Made by a program: the position numbers and the translations under genes | Shown here: piece by piece, positions 31,569-40,462 of the stretch | Position numbering within the stretch: position 1 is the stretch's first letter | Layout: each line of letters starts with the position of its first letter | The notes under the pieces: generated by a model | Database searches by the model: none | What the model saw: the letters and a program-made list of their open reading frames with translations, nothing else | What the model was told of the DNA's origin: nothing | From: Verrucomicrobiota bacterium | GTDB lineage: Bacteria; Verrucomicrobiota; Verrucomicrobiia; Limisphaerales; SIBE01 | Length of the DNA: 46,743 bases | Direction of reading: 5' to 3' | Assembly: GCA_021733945.1 (NCBI GenBank) | Contig: JAIPJX010000020.1 | Span: forward strand, 1 to 46,743

Positions 31569-32867
31569 ATGCTTGCGGTGGGGGGGGCGTGTCCATTTAA
31601 TGCCCGCGTGCGGGAAGCTCGATATGATGCCGTGGTGATTGGTGGTGGCCCTGGAGGCAGCGCCGCGGGGTCCTATCTGGCGATGGCGGGGAAGAAGGTC
31701 TTGATTGTTGAGAAGGAAGTGTTCCCCCGATTTCATGTCGGGGAATCCTTGTTGCCATACAATCAGGTCCTTCTCAGGGAACTGGGCGTTGTGGAGACCC
31801 TGGAGAAACTGGCCTGTCCCACCAAATACGGAGCTCAGTTTCATCTCGGAAATCGTTCCAAGTCCGTGAAGGTCCTTTTCCGGAACGGAAAGTTCAACCG
31901 CGAACACCGGGCCTTTCAGGTCGAACGGTCGGTGTTCGATGAAGTATTGCTGCGCAATGCGGCGGCGAAAGGTGCCAGTGTGGTTGAGGGCGCGACGGTC
32001 CGGGAGGTCGACAACCGTCCTTCAGGTGTTGCTCTTGGGGTGTGCGATCGGGAAGGCAGAACGACACGGTGCGAGGCGGACTATGTGGTCGATGCCACCG
32101 GACGTGATAATTTGACCGGCGCTCGTGACGGTTTACGCGAGAACCATCCGGACCTGAGGAAGGTTGCGGTGTTTTCCCATTTTTCGAAGGTTCACCTGGA
32201 TCCGGGACCGGCCTCCGGGGACACGGTGATTGTTCGGACGTCGAACGGTTGGTTCTGGCTGATTCCGATCGGGGTCGACAAGATCAGCGTTGGTGCCGTC
32301 CTCGATGTTCAGGAGTATCGCGAGATGGGACTGAAACCGGAGGCTGCGCTGAAAACACTTTTCCAGAATTGTCCGGAAATGCAGGCCCGGATGGCAGACG
32401 CACAATCGCTGATTCCAGCGCAGGTGACGTCCGATTTTTCGTATCAAAACCGACGACTGATCGGTCCACGACTCCTGAGAGTGGGAGATGCCGCAGGGTT
32501 TGTGGATCCGATTTTTTCGTCGGGTGTGCATCTGGCGATGAGCTCCGGAAAGTCTGCGGCCCAGGCAATCCTCAACGTGCTGGACAGGGGCCTGTCGGAA
32601 GGGAAGGCCTTCGCCGCGTATGAGAAACGGTTCCTCCGGGCGCTGGCGTTTTGTCGGGAGCTCGTTGAGCACTACTACACCACGCCGTTTATGGAGGTGT
32701 TGCTGGAGCCGCGTCGGGAGATTTTTTCGCTGGTGGATGCGGTGAACGGGGCGCTGGCGGGGCAGTTCGCGGAGAGCTGGTCGATCCGATGGCGCATGCG
32801 GATGTTTTACCGATTGGTCCGGCTGCAGGCGAAACGGCCGTTTCTGCCGCGGATTCGCTTCGATTGA
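31569..32867 (+). CDS. FAD-dependent oxidoreductase of the geranylgeranyl reductase/halogenase-like family
   Basis: The 432-residue flavoprotein has an N-terminal Rossmann loop YDAVVIGGGPGGSAAGSYLA (residues 19-38), the FAD-contacting FPRFHVGESLLP, and a second FAD motif RLLRVGDAAGFVDPIFSSG. The GESLLP and WFWLIPIG blocks are those of the tryptophan-halogenase/geranylgeranyl reductase branch; the catalytic lysine motif of true halogenases is not apparent. Related oxidoreductases accompany aryl-polyene clusters and may reduce or desaturate the product. ATG at 31569 is preferred to TTG at 31539. It starts a five-gene operon with only 10 bases to the next gene. Confidence 0.88.
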   Translation: MLAVGGACPFNARVREARYDAVVIGGGPGGSAAGSYLAMAGKKVLIVEKEVFPRFHVGESLLPYNQVLLRELGVVETLEKLACPTKYGAQFHLGNRSKSVKVLFRNGKFNREHRAFQVERSVFDEVLLRNAAAKGASVVEGATVREVDNRPSGVALGVCDREGRTTRCEADYVVDATGRDNLTGARDGLRENHPDLRKVAVFSHFSKVHLDPGPASGDTVIVRTSNGWFWLIPIGVDKISVGAVLDVQEYREMGLKPEAALKTLFQNCPEMQARMADAQSLIPAQVTSDFSYQNRRLIGPRLLRVGDAAGFVDPIFSSGVHLAMSSGKSAAQAILNVLDRGLSEGKAFAAYEKRFLRALAFCRELVEHYYTTPFMEVLLEPRREIFSLVDAVNGALAGQFAESWSIRWRMRMFYRLVRLQAKRPFLPRIRFD

Positions 32868-32877
32868 ACCGTCTCGG

Positions 32878-33429
32878 ATGAATACTAAGAATCCAACTGT
32901 GTGGAGCGGGTGCCGGCCGTGTGGGGGGGGGCAGAAGAGTGGATTGAATTGGGTCCTTTTTTTGGGACTGAGCGTCGTGCTCTGGGTTCTTTCTGGTGGG
33001 TGTCGCACGGCGGAGTCGCTGGAGACGTTTGACACGAACCAGGCCGGATGGGTGTTTCGGCAGGGCCAGGCGGTTTGGAAGCAGGATGCCACAGCACCCG
33101 GTCTTGTGCTTGGTTTCAACATCGCAACGCACCGGGACGGCCGGACGCAGGTTCAGATGCTCAAGGAAATTATTCTGCTGGCAACGGTGCAGATCGGCCC
33201 GGCGCACTGGGTCCTCGAAGATCCGCTGCGCAGGAGGAGGACCGTTGGAGCGATGGTCAATGGCGAAGTCCGGGAGACACCGGGACGGGCACGGTGGCTC
33301 CAGGTGGCGCTGGGGCTGAGTGATCGTCCGGTCCATCCACCCTGGATTCTGGAACGACCGGATGCCGGCGAAGTTGTGATTCGGAATCCGGAGACCGGTG
33401 AACGAATCGAGTTGTTCTTCGACCTATGA
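32878..33429 (+). CDS. Lipoprotein of unknown function in the lipid/polyketide operon
   Basis: This is a 183-residue protein with a long basic N-region, one hydrophobic segment (LNWVLFLGLSVVLWVL, about 23-38) and a lipobox LSGGC, suggesting a lipid-anchored protein. The mature part is beta-rich (GWVFRQGQAVWKQ, GLVLGFNIATHRDGRTQVQM, VVIRNPETGERIELFF). Position and size resemble the small lipoproteins in aryl-polyene operons, but I cannot assign a family. Its stop overlaps the start of the exporter gene by four bases, implying tightly coupled production. Confidence 0.7.
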   Translation: MNTKNPTVWSGCRPCGGGQKSGLNWVLFLGLSVVLWVLSGGCRTAESLETFDTNQAGWVFRQGQAVWKQDATAPGLVLGFNIATHRDGRTQVQMLKEIILLATVQIGPAHWVLEDPLRRRRTVGAMVNGEVRETPGRARWLQVALGLSDRPVHPPWILERPDAGEVVIRNPETGERIELFFDL

Positions 33430-36400
33430 AACAGCCGTTGCGATGGGCTGTTTGGCTTGCGGCGTTCGCGATCCTTGCAATGGGCGTGGTGCGACTCAGG
33501 TTCGATGCCGACGTCCTGAACCTGCTTCCCGAGGAGTTGAATTCGGTCCGGGGATTGAAACTGCATCAGGCCCACTTTGAAGGTGCCGCAGAAACGTTGA
33601 TCACCCTGGAGACGGATGATGAAACAACGGCTGAAAATGCCGCTCGTTCCCTGGCCGGACAATTGCGGTCCATTCCGGAACGGATTGCTTCGGCGGAATG
33701 GCAGTCGCCTTTTCTCGAGAATCCCGGGGCACTGGCGGACCTCCTCGCCTGGATGTGGTTGAATCGGGCCCCTGTCGAGTTTGGAGAACTGACCAACCGG
33801 CTGGCTCCGGAACGGATTGATCAACGGCTCGAATGGATCAAGGAGACGCTGAGCACGACCTTTTCGCCAAACGAGATTGCTCAGCTCGGCAGGGATCCGT
33901 TTGGCTTGAGCCAGGTCGGCGGGGGCGGCTTGGACTCGGATGTGTTGGAGGATTCAGAGCATCGTTCGAAGGACGGGCGCTTTCGTGTGATTCATGTTCG
34001 TTCTGTGGCTCCGCTGGAGGACTACCATGAATGCGCCGCGTGGATCGATTTCCTGCGGGTTCAGCTCGACGAATGGCGAAACACCCAGCCGCTTTCCAAG
34101 GGAGTGAGCCTCGGCATTACGGGTGGTCCGGCTTTCGTGGCGGAGACAGCCCTGGGAATGGAGGACGATATGCGCAAAATGACACCGATGACAGCCGGTG
34201 CCATCGCCTTGTTGTTCCTCCTGGCGCACCGAAGAATCAAGCCATTGGTCTGGTTGTTGGTTCTGCTGGCCGTGGCATTGGCCGTGACCACCGCCTTCGG
34301 TGGGCTTCTCTTCAGTTCCTTGAACGCGGTCAGTCTCGGCTTCGCGGCGATCATGCTTGGTGTCACAGTGGATTACGGTCTGGTGTTGTATCAGGAATTT
34401 AAGGGGGATCCCCGGGCGGGTCCGGCCGGTGCGTTGAAGGCGGTTGGCTCCGGCGTCATCTGGTCTGCCATCACAACTGCGGCGGCGTTTGCGTCGCTTG
34501 GGTTGGGTAGCCTGCCGGGGCTCGCGCAACTGGGCCTTCTGGTCGCGATCGGTGTTTCGGTCGGTGCGTTTGTGATTCTGCGCTTTTACCTGCCATTCCT
34601 TTCGGCCCGTTCGGATCCGGCTCGGTGGGAGGCCGGCGCTACGATCGTGAATCCGGGCGGCAAGCATCGCCGCTTTGACCGGTTCACCCTCGCAATGTGG
34701 GTTGCCGCGATGGTGCCGCTTGTCATTCTGGGTGTCCGAGGGTTTCCCCCGATTTCAATTTCATCCGATCCACTGAAGCCGGTGAACAGCGGGGCGATGT
34801 CTGTTTCGGATCAAATGGTGGAACGAATGTCGGGCAAACGATCGCCATTGATTTTGATTGTTGCCGGGGCCGGGGAGACGGAACTGGCGGATTGCCTGAC
34901 CCGTCTTGATGCCAGGCTGCGTCAGGTGAAGGAATCCGGTTCCGTCAGTGAGTTCCTGCTTCCGAATGATTTGTGGTCCCGTGAATCGAACCGCAACCGC
35001 AACGCCGGGGCCGTGGCGATCATCAACGACTGGTTGCCGCAGATTCGGAAAAAAGCCGGGGAAGCGGGTTTTTCGGAGGATTCATTGGCCCTCACCGCGA
35101 ACATGGTGGCGGCCTGGCGGCGCGCTGCGAATGGCGGGGTATTCCCCGAATCGGCGGAGGTATCGGCCCTGTTGGCCAGGGCGTTTTCCAGGAGCGACGC
35201 CGGTTGGTATGCCTTGGGATTGGTGTATGTAAATCCCCTGGAGCGGAAGGGAATTGCCGATGCGCTGAACGGCGCTCTCGCCGAGGGGCACGTCTACGTC
35301 GCCGGGTGGGATCAACTGGGTGCCGAAGTCATGGCGGTGGTGCAGGGGGATGCCCTTCGAATCGCGCTTCCGATGTTCTGTGTTGTCCTTCCAATGTTAT
35401 GGTTCGCTTTTCGATCCCTGTCCGAGCTGATGTTCTGCCTTCTGACATTGATCGGAGCTGGAACGATGCTTCTGGCAACCATGTCCCTGTTCGGCTGGTC
35501 GTGGACGTTGCTGAATCTTCCGGCGATTCCGCTGCTGCTCGGGTTGAGCGTGGACTACAGCATCCACATGCAGATGGCCATGCGCCGGGTGGGCAACCAC
35601 TGGATGCGTGCGTGGAGGACCACCGGGGTCGCACTGGCGCTTTGTGCATTGACGACGGGAATTGGCTTCGGTGGCCTGGCGCTTTCCCATAATCAGGGAC
35701 TTGGAGATTTGGGAAAGGTCTGCGCGACCGGGGTTCTTTCGGCGTGGGTGATGGCGGTCCTCGTGGCCCCGCGCCTGAGGGCGACGTTCCGAGGGCCCGG
35801 ATCCGGGGCGGATCGGTCTGGTGGAAATGCTTCTCCGAAGCCTGCGGGTCCGTCCCGAGCTTATGGAGCGATGGCCTGGAAATTCGGCTTGTCCGTGGTG
35901 CGATTGGCTCCCGGACCGCTGCTGATCCGGCTCGGTCGTTGCGCCGGGGCGTGTTACCGGATGCTCCAACCGGGACGTGAAAGAATCGTCAGAGCCAATC
36001 TCCTGCCGTTGGTTGGAGATTGCGAAGAACGAGCAAGAACGGCGGCTCGGGAACTGTTCGCTTCATTCGGCCAAAAGATTGTTGAACTTTGGCAGTTCGA
36101 AGCAGGCATTCCGCCGACGGTTCGTCCGCATCGGGAGAAGGATTGGAACCGGCTCACGGATGCGAAGAAGGGGGGGCGCGGAGTGCTTCTGGTGACGCCG
36201 CATCTGGGGAATTGGGAGGTGGGTGGTCCGGCGCTGACGCGCAGGGGCGAAAGACTTCTTGTCTTGTCGAATCCGGAGCCCGGGCGGGGCTTTACGGAAA
36301 TTCGAAAACTGGGGAGGGCGCGATGGGGGATCGACACGCTGATCGTGGGCGATGACCCGTTCGCTTTTGTCGAAGTGATCAAGCGGCTGCAGGACGGAGG

Positions 36401-36731
36401 CATCGTGGCGATGCTCATGGATCGGCCGGGACCGACCAACGGCCTGGAGGTGGAGTTGTTCGGACGCCCGTTTTATGCTTCGATCGGCGCGGCGGAACTG
36501 GCGCGTGCCACCGGGTGCGCCGTGCTGCCGGTAGCCATTGTGAAAGAACCCACGGGAAATGTGTTGAAGATGATGCCTGAGATTACGTATCTGCGAGCTG
36601 AACTCCGATCGCTCGATGCCAGACGTCAGTTGACCCAGAAAATCATGCGTGATTTCGAGCCCCTGCTGAGCCAGTATCCGGAGCAATGGTTTCAATTTAT
36701 TCCGATTTGGCCCGAACCGGGTTCCCGCTAG
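33426..36731 (+). CDS. MMPL/RND lipid exporter fused to an LpxL-like acyltransferase
   Basis: The 1101-residue fusion has two parts. Residues 1 to about 800 form an MMPL/RND exporter: a first membrane helix (LRWAVWLAAFAILAMGVVR), a large periplasmic loop, a helix cluster near 255-390 with LGVTVDYGLVLYQEF, a second loop, and a second helix cluster near 640-785 with LGLSVDYSIHMQMAM. Residues about 815-1101 are an LPLAT/LpxL domain with catalytic-type HLGNWE (H926, E931), a MLMDRPGPT block and LPVAIV. The first part is related to COG4258 exporters of aryl-polyene clusters and more distantly to hopanoid transporter HpnN. Fusion suggests that acylation and export of a lipid are coupled at the inner membrane. 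Four-base overlap upstream, 11 bases to the LolA-like gene. Confidence 0.88.
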   Translation: MKQPLRWAVWLAAFAILAMGVVRLRFDADVLNLLPEELNSVRGLKLHQAHFEGAAETLITLETDDETTAENAARSLAGQLRSIPERIASAEWQSPFLENPGALADLLAWMWLNRAPVEFGELTNRLAPERIDQRLEWIKETLSTTFSPNEIAQLGRDPFGLSQVGGGGLDSDVLEDSEHRSKDGRFRVIHVRSVAPLEDYHECAAWIDFLRVQLDEWRNTQPLSKGVSLGITGGPAFVAETALGMEDDMRKMTPMTAGAIALLFLLAHRRIKPLVWLLVLLAVALAVTTAFGGLLFSSLNAVSLGFAAIMLGVTVDYGLVLYQEFKGDPRAGPAGALKAVGSGVIWSAITTAAAFASLGLGSLPGLAQLGLLVAIGVSVGAFVILRFYLPFLSARSDPARWEAGATIVNPGGKHRRFDRFTLAMWVAAMVPLVILGVRGFPPISISSDPLKPVNSGAMSVSDQMVERMSGKRSPLILIVAGAGETELADCLTRLDARLRQVKESGSVSEFLLPNDLWSRESNRNRNAGAVAIINDWLPQIRKKAGEAGFSEDSLALTANMVAAWRRAANGGVFPESAEVSALLARAFSRSDAGWYALGLVYVNPLERKGIADALNGALAEGHVYVAGWDQLGAEVMAVVQGDALRIALPMFCVVLPMLWFAFRSLSELMFCLLTLIGAGTMLLATMSLFGWSWTLLNLPAIPLLLGLSVDYSIHMQMAMRRVGNHWMRAWRTTGVALALCALTTGIGFGGLALSHNQGLGDLGKVCATGVLSAWVMAVLVAPRLRATFRGPGSGADRSGGNASPKPAGPSRAYGAMAWKFGLSVVRLAPGPLLIRLGRCAGACYRMLQPGRERIVRANLLPLVGDCEERARTAARELFASFGQKIVELWQFEAGIPPTVRPHREKDWNRLTDAKKGGRGVLLVTPHLGNWEVGGPALTRRGERLLVLSNPEPGRGFTEIRKLGRARWGIDTLIVGDDPFAFVEVIKRLQDGGIVAMLMDRPGPTNGLEVELFGRPFYASIGAAELARATGCAVLPVAIVKEPTGNVLKMMPEITYLRAELRSLDARRQLTQKIMRDFEPLLSQYPEQWFQFIPIWPEPGSR

Positions 36732-36742
36732 GCGGTCCGCGA

Positions 36743-37453
36743 ATGCCGACATCACTCAAAAAACGGTTTGTTCTCTGGATCGGATTTTTTCTCCTGACCG
36801 GATGGGGTGTCTCGGCCATGGCGAATGCAGCCCTCGGAACACCGGAGGATGACGCCCTGCTGGACCGATGGTTGCATGCCCAGACGAACCTTGTGACGTG
36901 GTCCTCGGAGTTTGTTCAAACCCGGAAGTTTCCCACCCTTGTGAACCCGCTGACGACGCCGGGACGCGTGGCCTTCAAGGCACCTCATTCGTTCCGGTGG
37001 CAGTTGGGTGAACCGGTGAAAACGGTGGCAGTAAGGCTTACGGACGAGGTCCTGATCTATTATCCACGTCTGAAACGGGCCGAGCGTTATCCTCTGTCGA
37101 CCGACGCCAAAGGCCCCTGGAAGGATGCGATGAGTCTTCTGGACGCAGGGTTTCCTCGGAGTCGCGCGGAACTGGAGGATCGATTTGAAATTGTGAAGAT
37201 GGAACAACGAGACGGTGTGGGTTTGTTAAGTCTGGTGCCCAAGAGCCTGCGGTCCCGGCGGATTCTCACGAGGCTTCGGATTGAATTTGGCGTGCAATCT
37301 CTGGAAATGGAGGCTGCCGAGTTCGAGTTCGCAGACGGTTCGTTGATGCGAACGGCCTATCAGAATCCGTCCTCAAATCCCGAATTGCCGGATGATCTGT
37401 TTGAATTGAAACTGAACCCTGAAGTCCAGGTTCTGGAGCCCGCATCGAAATGA
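36743..37453 (+). CDS. LolA-like outer-membrane lipid/lipoprotein carrier
   Basis: The 236-residue protein has a signal peptide (KKRFVLWIGFFLLTGWGVSA) and a LolA-type half-barrel: VTWSSEFVQTRKFPTL at the start, GRVAFKAPHSFRWQL, VLIYYPRLKRAERYPL in the middle, and the final ELKLNPEVQVLEP. Classical LolA ferries lipoproteins through the periplasm; the copies found next to MMPL exporters in aryl-polyene clusters are thought to carry the lipid product. ATG 36743 gives a good signal peptide. The next gene overlaps its stop by four bases. Confidence 0.85.
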   Translation: MPTSLKKRFVLWIGFFLLTGWGVSAMANAALGTPEDDALLDRWLHAQTNLVTWSSEFVQTRKFPTLVNPLTTPGRVAFKAPHSFRWQLGEPVKTVAVRLTDEVLIYYPRLKRAERYPLSTDAKGPWKDAMSLLDAGFPRSRAELEDRFEIVKMEQRDGVGLLSLVPKSLRSRRILTRLRIEFGVQSLEMEAAEFEFADGSLMRTAYQNPSSNPELPDDLFELKLNPEVQVLEPASK

Positions 37454-37887
37454 ACCCGGACCATTCCATGGAGAGGGCGTTGGCTCGGTTGCCTCATGGG
37501 CAGGCATTTCGGTTTATCGACCGGCTGGTTGCATTGGTTCCCGGAGTGTCGGGCGTGGGTGAATTCACCCTGAAAGGACACGAGCCGTTTCTTGAGGGAC
37601 ATTTTCCCGGCAATCCCATCATGCCTGGCGTTCTGTTGATTGAAGCCGCAGCGCAGCTGGGCGGTGTGGTGGCTCAATCCGACCCGGATCATGTTCCATT
37701 AAAAGGCCTGAAATTGGGGGCCGTGCGGAATGCCAAGATTCTGGGAACTGCGCAGGTGGGTGAAGTCATCCGATTGGAAGCGAGGGTCGAAGCGAGGTTG
37801 GGAGCGCTCGTCGAGGTCTCGGCAATCGTGAAGCGTGAAGCCGAAGTGCTCCTGCGATGTGCCCTGACTCTGGCGGGCAGGGAGTGA
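37450..37887 (+). CDS. FabZ-like 3-hydroxyacyl-ACP dehydratase
   Basis: The 145-residue single hot-dog-fold protein bears the FabZ signature FLEGHFPGNPIMPGVLLIEA, with catalytic H51 and E65, followed by AAAQLGG. It removes water from beta-hydroxyacyl-ACP to form the trans double bond, as needed for each polyene extension cycle. Sequence such as FRFIDRLVALVPG replaces the housekeeping FabZ N-terminus, and the location in this operon argues for a dedicated paralogue. It is the last gene of the operon begun at 31569. Confidence 0.9.
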   Translation: MNPDHSMERALARLPHGQAFRFIDRLVALVPGVSGVGEFTLKGHEPFLEGHFPGNPIMPGVLLIEAAAQLGGVVAQSDPDHVPLKGLKLGAVRNAKILGTAQVGEVIRLEARVEARLGALVEVSAIVKREAEVLLRCALTLAGRE

Positions 37888-37913
37888 CCTCCGTGTTCCA
37901 GGCCGGGATCGCG

Positions 37914-39185
37914 TCATCCGCCTGGGTGGCGGTTCCGTGTGGACAGGAATCGGGTGCGCCATTCCGTGCGCGAGGTTTTGCCGCGCGTGTTGGTGTTCAG
38001 CGAATCCACGAAGTGCCAGTGCTTGGGAAGGTTCCAGGCAGGTAGCAACGCGTCCAGGTGACGGCGAAGTTCCGCGATGGTTCCGGGGTGCCCCACGATC
38101 ACAGCCACGATTTCCTCGTGGCGCTCCGCGTTTTCGGAAGGGATTCCGAAGACGAGGCATTCGCTGAGGTTCGGATACAGCAGAAGGGCCTGTTCAATGC
38201 TCTCTGGTGAAATTTTGCGGCCTGCACTATTGATTTGATCTCCGACCCGTCCGGTCAGGTGAATCCCGGTGTCCCGAATTTCACCGTAGTCGCTGAGTTC
38301 GAAGCGACCTTGCCCCAGGGTTTCTTCCGGAGTGGGCCAGTAGGTGGACGCCACCGCAGCGCTTCTGACACATAACCGCCCGTCGCTGCTGGTCGTGACC
38401 TGCACCTGTTCCAGTGCCGTTCCCACGAGCGACGCGTCGGTGCGTGGACTGTGGGTGCGATCGAATGCGATGCCTCCGCACTCGGAGGAACCCAGGAAGT
38501 TGTGGATTTTGAGATCCAGCTTTTTGTGGACCTCGTTTTCCAGGGCGATCGGAAGGGGCGCCCCTGCGGAGACCGCCATGCGAATTCCGCCAGAAATCGC
38601 CTCCGCTGTGAACCACGCCTGCCAGAGGGCAGGCACGGCCGGCAGGGTCCAATTGGAATCCACAACCAGCGCCCTCCGTAATGAGTCGGGCAGGGGGGAT
38701 GAAGCGATGACCAGAGGCACGCCAGCCAGCAGGAGCGGAAGAACCAGGTTTGAATAGCCGTAGGAATGCGCCAAGGACACGGCAGCCAGATTCGGGGATT
38801 CGGGGGACAGATGCATGGTCTCGATGATGTTCCCTGCATCGGCAGCGAGTTGGGCCTCGGTAAATGCCACCAGACGGGAGATGCCTGACGTGCCGGACGT
38901 CATCTTGACGTGTTTGATTTCCGGAGGGAGATCGTGCAGTACCGGGTGGTTCGTCGCGTCTTCCAGAGGACAGACAATCCGTTGGTCGCGCCATCCACGA
39001 AGTGTTTCGAGAATAAAATCCGCGGATTTACCCCTCGGAAACACCCACGGTTCGGTCGTCCGAGGCAGGGATTCCGCCTCGTTCGCCAGTTCCCCGAATG
39101 TCCATTGCCGTCCCGTGGCCAGGCACCGCAACGCGATCGTGCCTGGGTTTCGCAGCGCGACTTTTTTCCATTGTTCGTAAAGCAT
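37914..39185 (-). CDS. AMP-ligase (ANL superfamily) for starter or acyl activation
   Basis: The 423-residue adenylate-forming enzyme is shorter than full acyl-CoA synthetases (about 500), as are aryl-polyene ligases. Motifs: the ATP loop KMTSGTSGISR, then LGSSECGG (A5-like), GIHLTGRVGDQINSAGRKIS (hinge), and a C-terminal Lys in TNTRGKTSR, the expected adenylation lysine. In aryl-polyene systems the homologue loads an aromatic acid onto a carrier protein. The binding-pocket residues cannot be read reliably, so substrate is open. The gene is on the opposite strand to its neighbours, with 26 bases to the dehydratase gene. Confidence 0.87.
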   Translation of the reverse strand: MLYEQWKKVALRNPGTIALRCLATGRQWTFGELANEAESLPRTTEPWVFPRGKSADFILETLRGWRDQRIVCPLEDATNHPVLHDLPPEIKHVKMTSGTSGISRLVAFTEAQLAADAGNIIETMHLSPESPNLAAVSLAHSYGYSNLVLPLLLAGVPLVIASSPLPDSLRRALVVDSNWTLPAVPALWQAWFTAEAISGGIRMAVSAGAPLPIALENEVHKKLDLKIHNFLGSSECGGIAFDRTHSPRTDASLVGTALEQVQVTTSSDGRLCVRSAAVASTYWPTPEETLGQGRFELSDYGEIRDTGIHLTGRVGDQINSAGRKISPESIEQALLLYPNLSECLVFGIPSENAERHEEIVAVIVGHPGTIAELRRHLDALLPAWNLPKHWHFVDSLNTNTRGKTSRTEWRTRFLSTRNRHPGG

Positions 39186-39231
39186 TGTCTGGCGGCCAGG
39201 GGCCCACTATCCTACGCAGCGGTTAGATTGA

Positions 39232-39990
39232 ATGGTTTTGATGTGTGATTCAATGACAAGTAACGCAATGGCGGGGAGTGCACCGCGATTTGATTTCGAG
39301 CGGGATGCGCTCGCGTTTGCGAATGAAACCCAGTGGGACTATTCCATCGACGAACGTTCCGGACGACAGGTCACCAAATGGAGGGATCCCAAACCCGACT
39401 ACACCCTTCGTTGTTTTGTGCTGGTCCGGGTCGCGAAACAGTTTTTCCTCCACGCTCGTTTTGCCCCGAACCGGAAAAAGCTGGATGCGGTGGAGAACGC
39501 ACGATTGACCCGGGAAGTGCTGAAGCGGAACTCCCGGGCGCGAGGGGTGAGCAATCGTCCGGTGGTGATTCCCGGCTTTTCGGGGCTGCGCGAGTTCAGC
39601 GCAGCCCATGAGGTCTTGTTCAAGGGGATTTGCGGCGGTGCCTGGCAAAGCTATTTTCAAAGAGGGAACTGGAGGATGGTTCTTCCAATCTGGCGGAGTC
39701 ATCAGGAGCAGGTGGCAAGGGAATTGCAGTCTCGTTTGCAGACAGGAGTGCCCCAGGCACTCCATGTGTTTCAGTTTCCAAAGCTCGGTGTCAACCATGC
39801 CACGATGGTCTTCGATCATGTGGAATCCGCGGACGGCCTCGAGTTTCTGGCATACGACCCCAACATGCCGGACAGTCCCTTGACGCTGATGTTCGACCGG
39901 AACAAACGCGGTTTCCAGATGCCTGCAACGCGCTACTTTGTTGGAGGTCCCGTCAATGCCTACAGCGTTTACCGCAATTGGTTGTATTGA
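39232..39990 (+). CDS. Possible papain-like (Cys-His-Asp) protein of unknown function
   Basis: A 252-residue cytoplasmic-looking protein without signal peptide. It has a Cys in a GxCGGxW context (C134, KGICGGAWQSYF), a His in GVNHATMVFDHVE (H189) and an Asp in LAYDPNMPD (D209). The order Cys, His, Asp/Asn and the YDPN context recall a family of papain-fold proteins with GMCGGM and HQVLAYG motifs. It could be a protease, an acyltransferase or an inactive relative. The length between Cys and His (55) is compatible. The start may also be ATG 39253. No family I know of is tied to polyketide clusters. Confidence 0.6.
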   Translation: MVLMCDSMTSNAMAGSAPRFDFERDALAFANETQWDYSIDERSGRQVTKWRDPKPDYTLRCFVLVRVAKQFFLHARFAPNRKKLDAVENARLTREVLKRNSRARGVSNRPVVIPGFSGLREFSAAHEVLFKGICGGAWQSYFQRGNWRMVLPIWRSHQEQVARELQSRLQTGVPQALHVFQFPKLGVNHATMVFDHVESADGLEFLAYDPNMPDSPLTLMFDRNKRGFQMPATRYFVGGPVNAYSVYRNWLY

Positions 39991-40004
39991 CACCCTCCGT
40001 CGGT

Positions 40005-40418
40005 TCAGGGTTTTGGAACGGTTTTCGGTAGGGTGCCGCGCTTGGATTCGGTGCGGGCGGGGGTCCAGAAGACCAGGCCGAAAAAGAGCAACCCGCAGAC
40101 GTTGACTCCGAGAGCGTACCCGATTTTGTACAGCCGCCCCTGGTTGTTGGGGGCGTAAATGGTCACATCCTTGCCCATGACCAGGGCGGGCAGGGCCGTG
40201 GGCATCAACGCTCCGTGCGCCATTCCCCAGGCCAGACCGGCTGGGTGGGATGGGTCGTTCCGCGTGCCCGCGTAATCGGCCAGGAACCCCATCAGGAAGC
40301 CCATCGCAACAAAACCAACCACTTTGCGCGTGAACCTGCGGGTGGTTCTCCAGATTCGGCCGGTCCTGGAGTTTTCGGCACCGGTGGGTGGAAGCCTGTT
40401 GGGATCCGTGTTTTCCAT
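40005..40418 (-). CDS. Small membrane protein of unknown function
   Basis: The 137-residue protein has a basic N-terminus (about 1-34) and two or three hydrophobic segments: VVGFVAMGFLMGFLADYAG, a glycine/alanine-rich HGALMPTALPALVM, and IGYALGVNVCGLLFFGLVFW. The C-terminus is basic and Pro-rich. Function is unknown. It follows the GT2 gene on the minus strand with 44 bases between them, which suggests a two-gene transcript. Confidence 0.65.
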   Translation of the reverse strand: MENTDPNRLPPTGAENSRTGRIWRTTRRFTRKVVGFVAMGFLMGFLADYAGTRNDPSHPAGLAWGMAHGALMPTALPALVMGKDVTIYAPNNQGRLYKIGYALGVNVCGLLFFGLVFWTPARTESKRGTLPKTVPKP

Positions 40419-40462
40419 TCCTTTTGGGTGTAACAGAGCGAAAGGCGTGTGGGTCGGACGGT

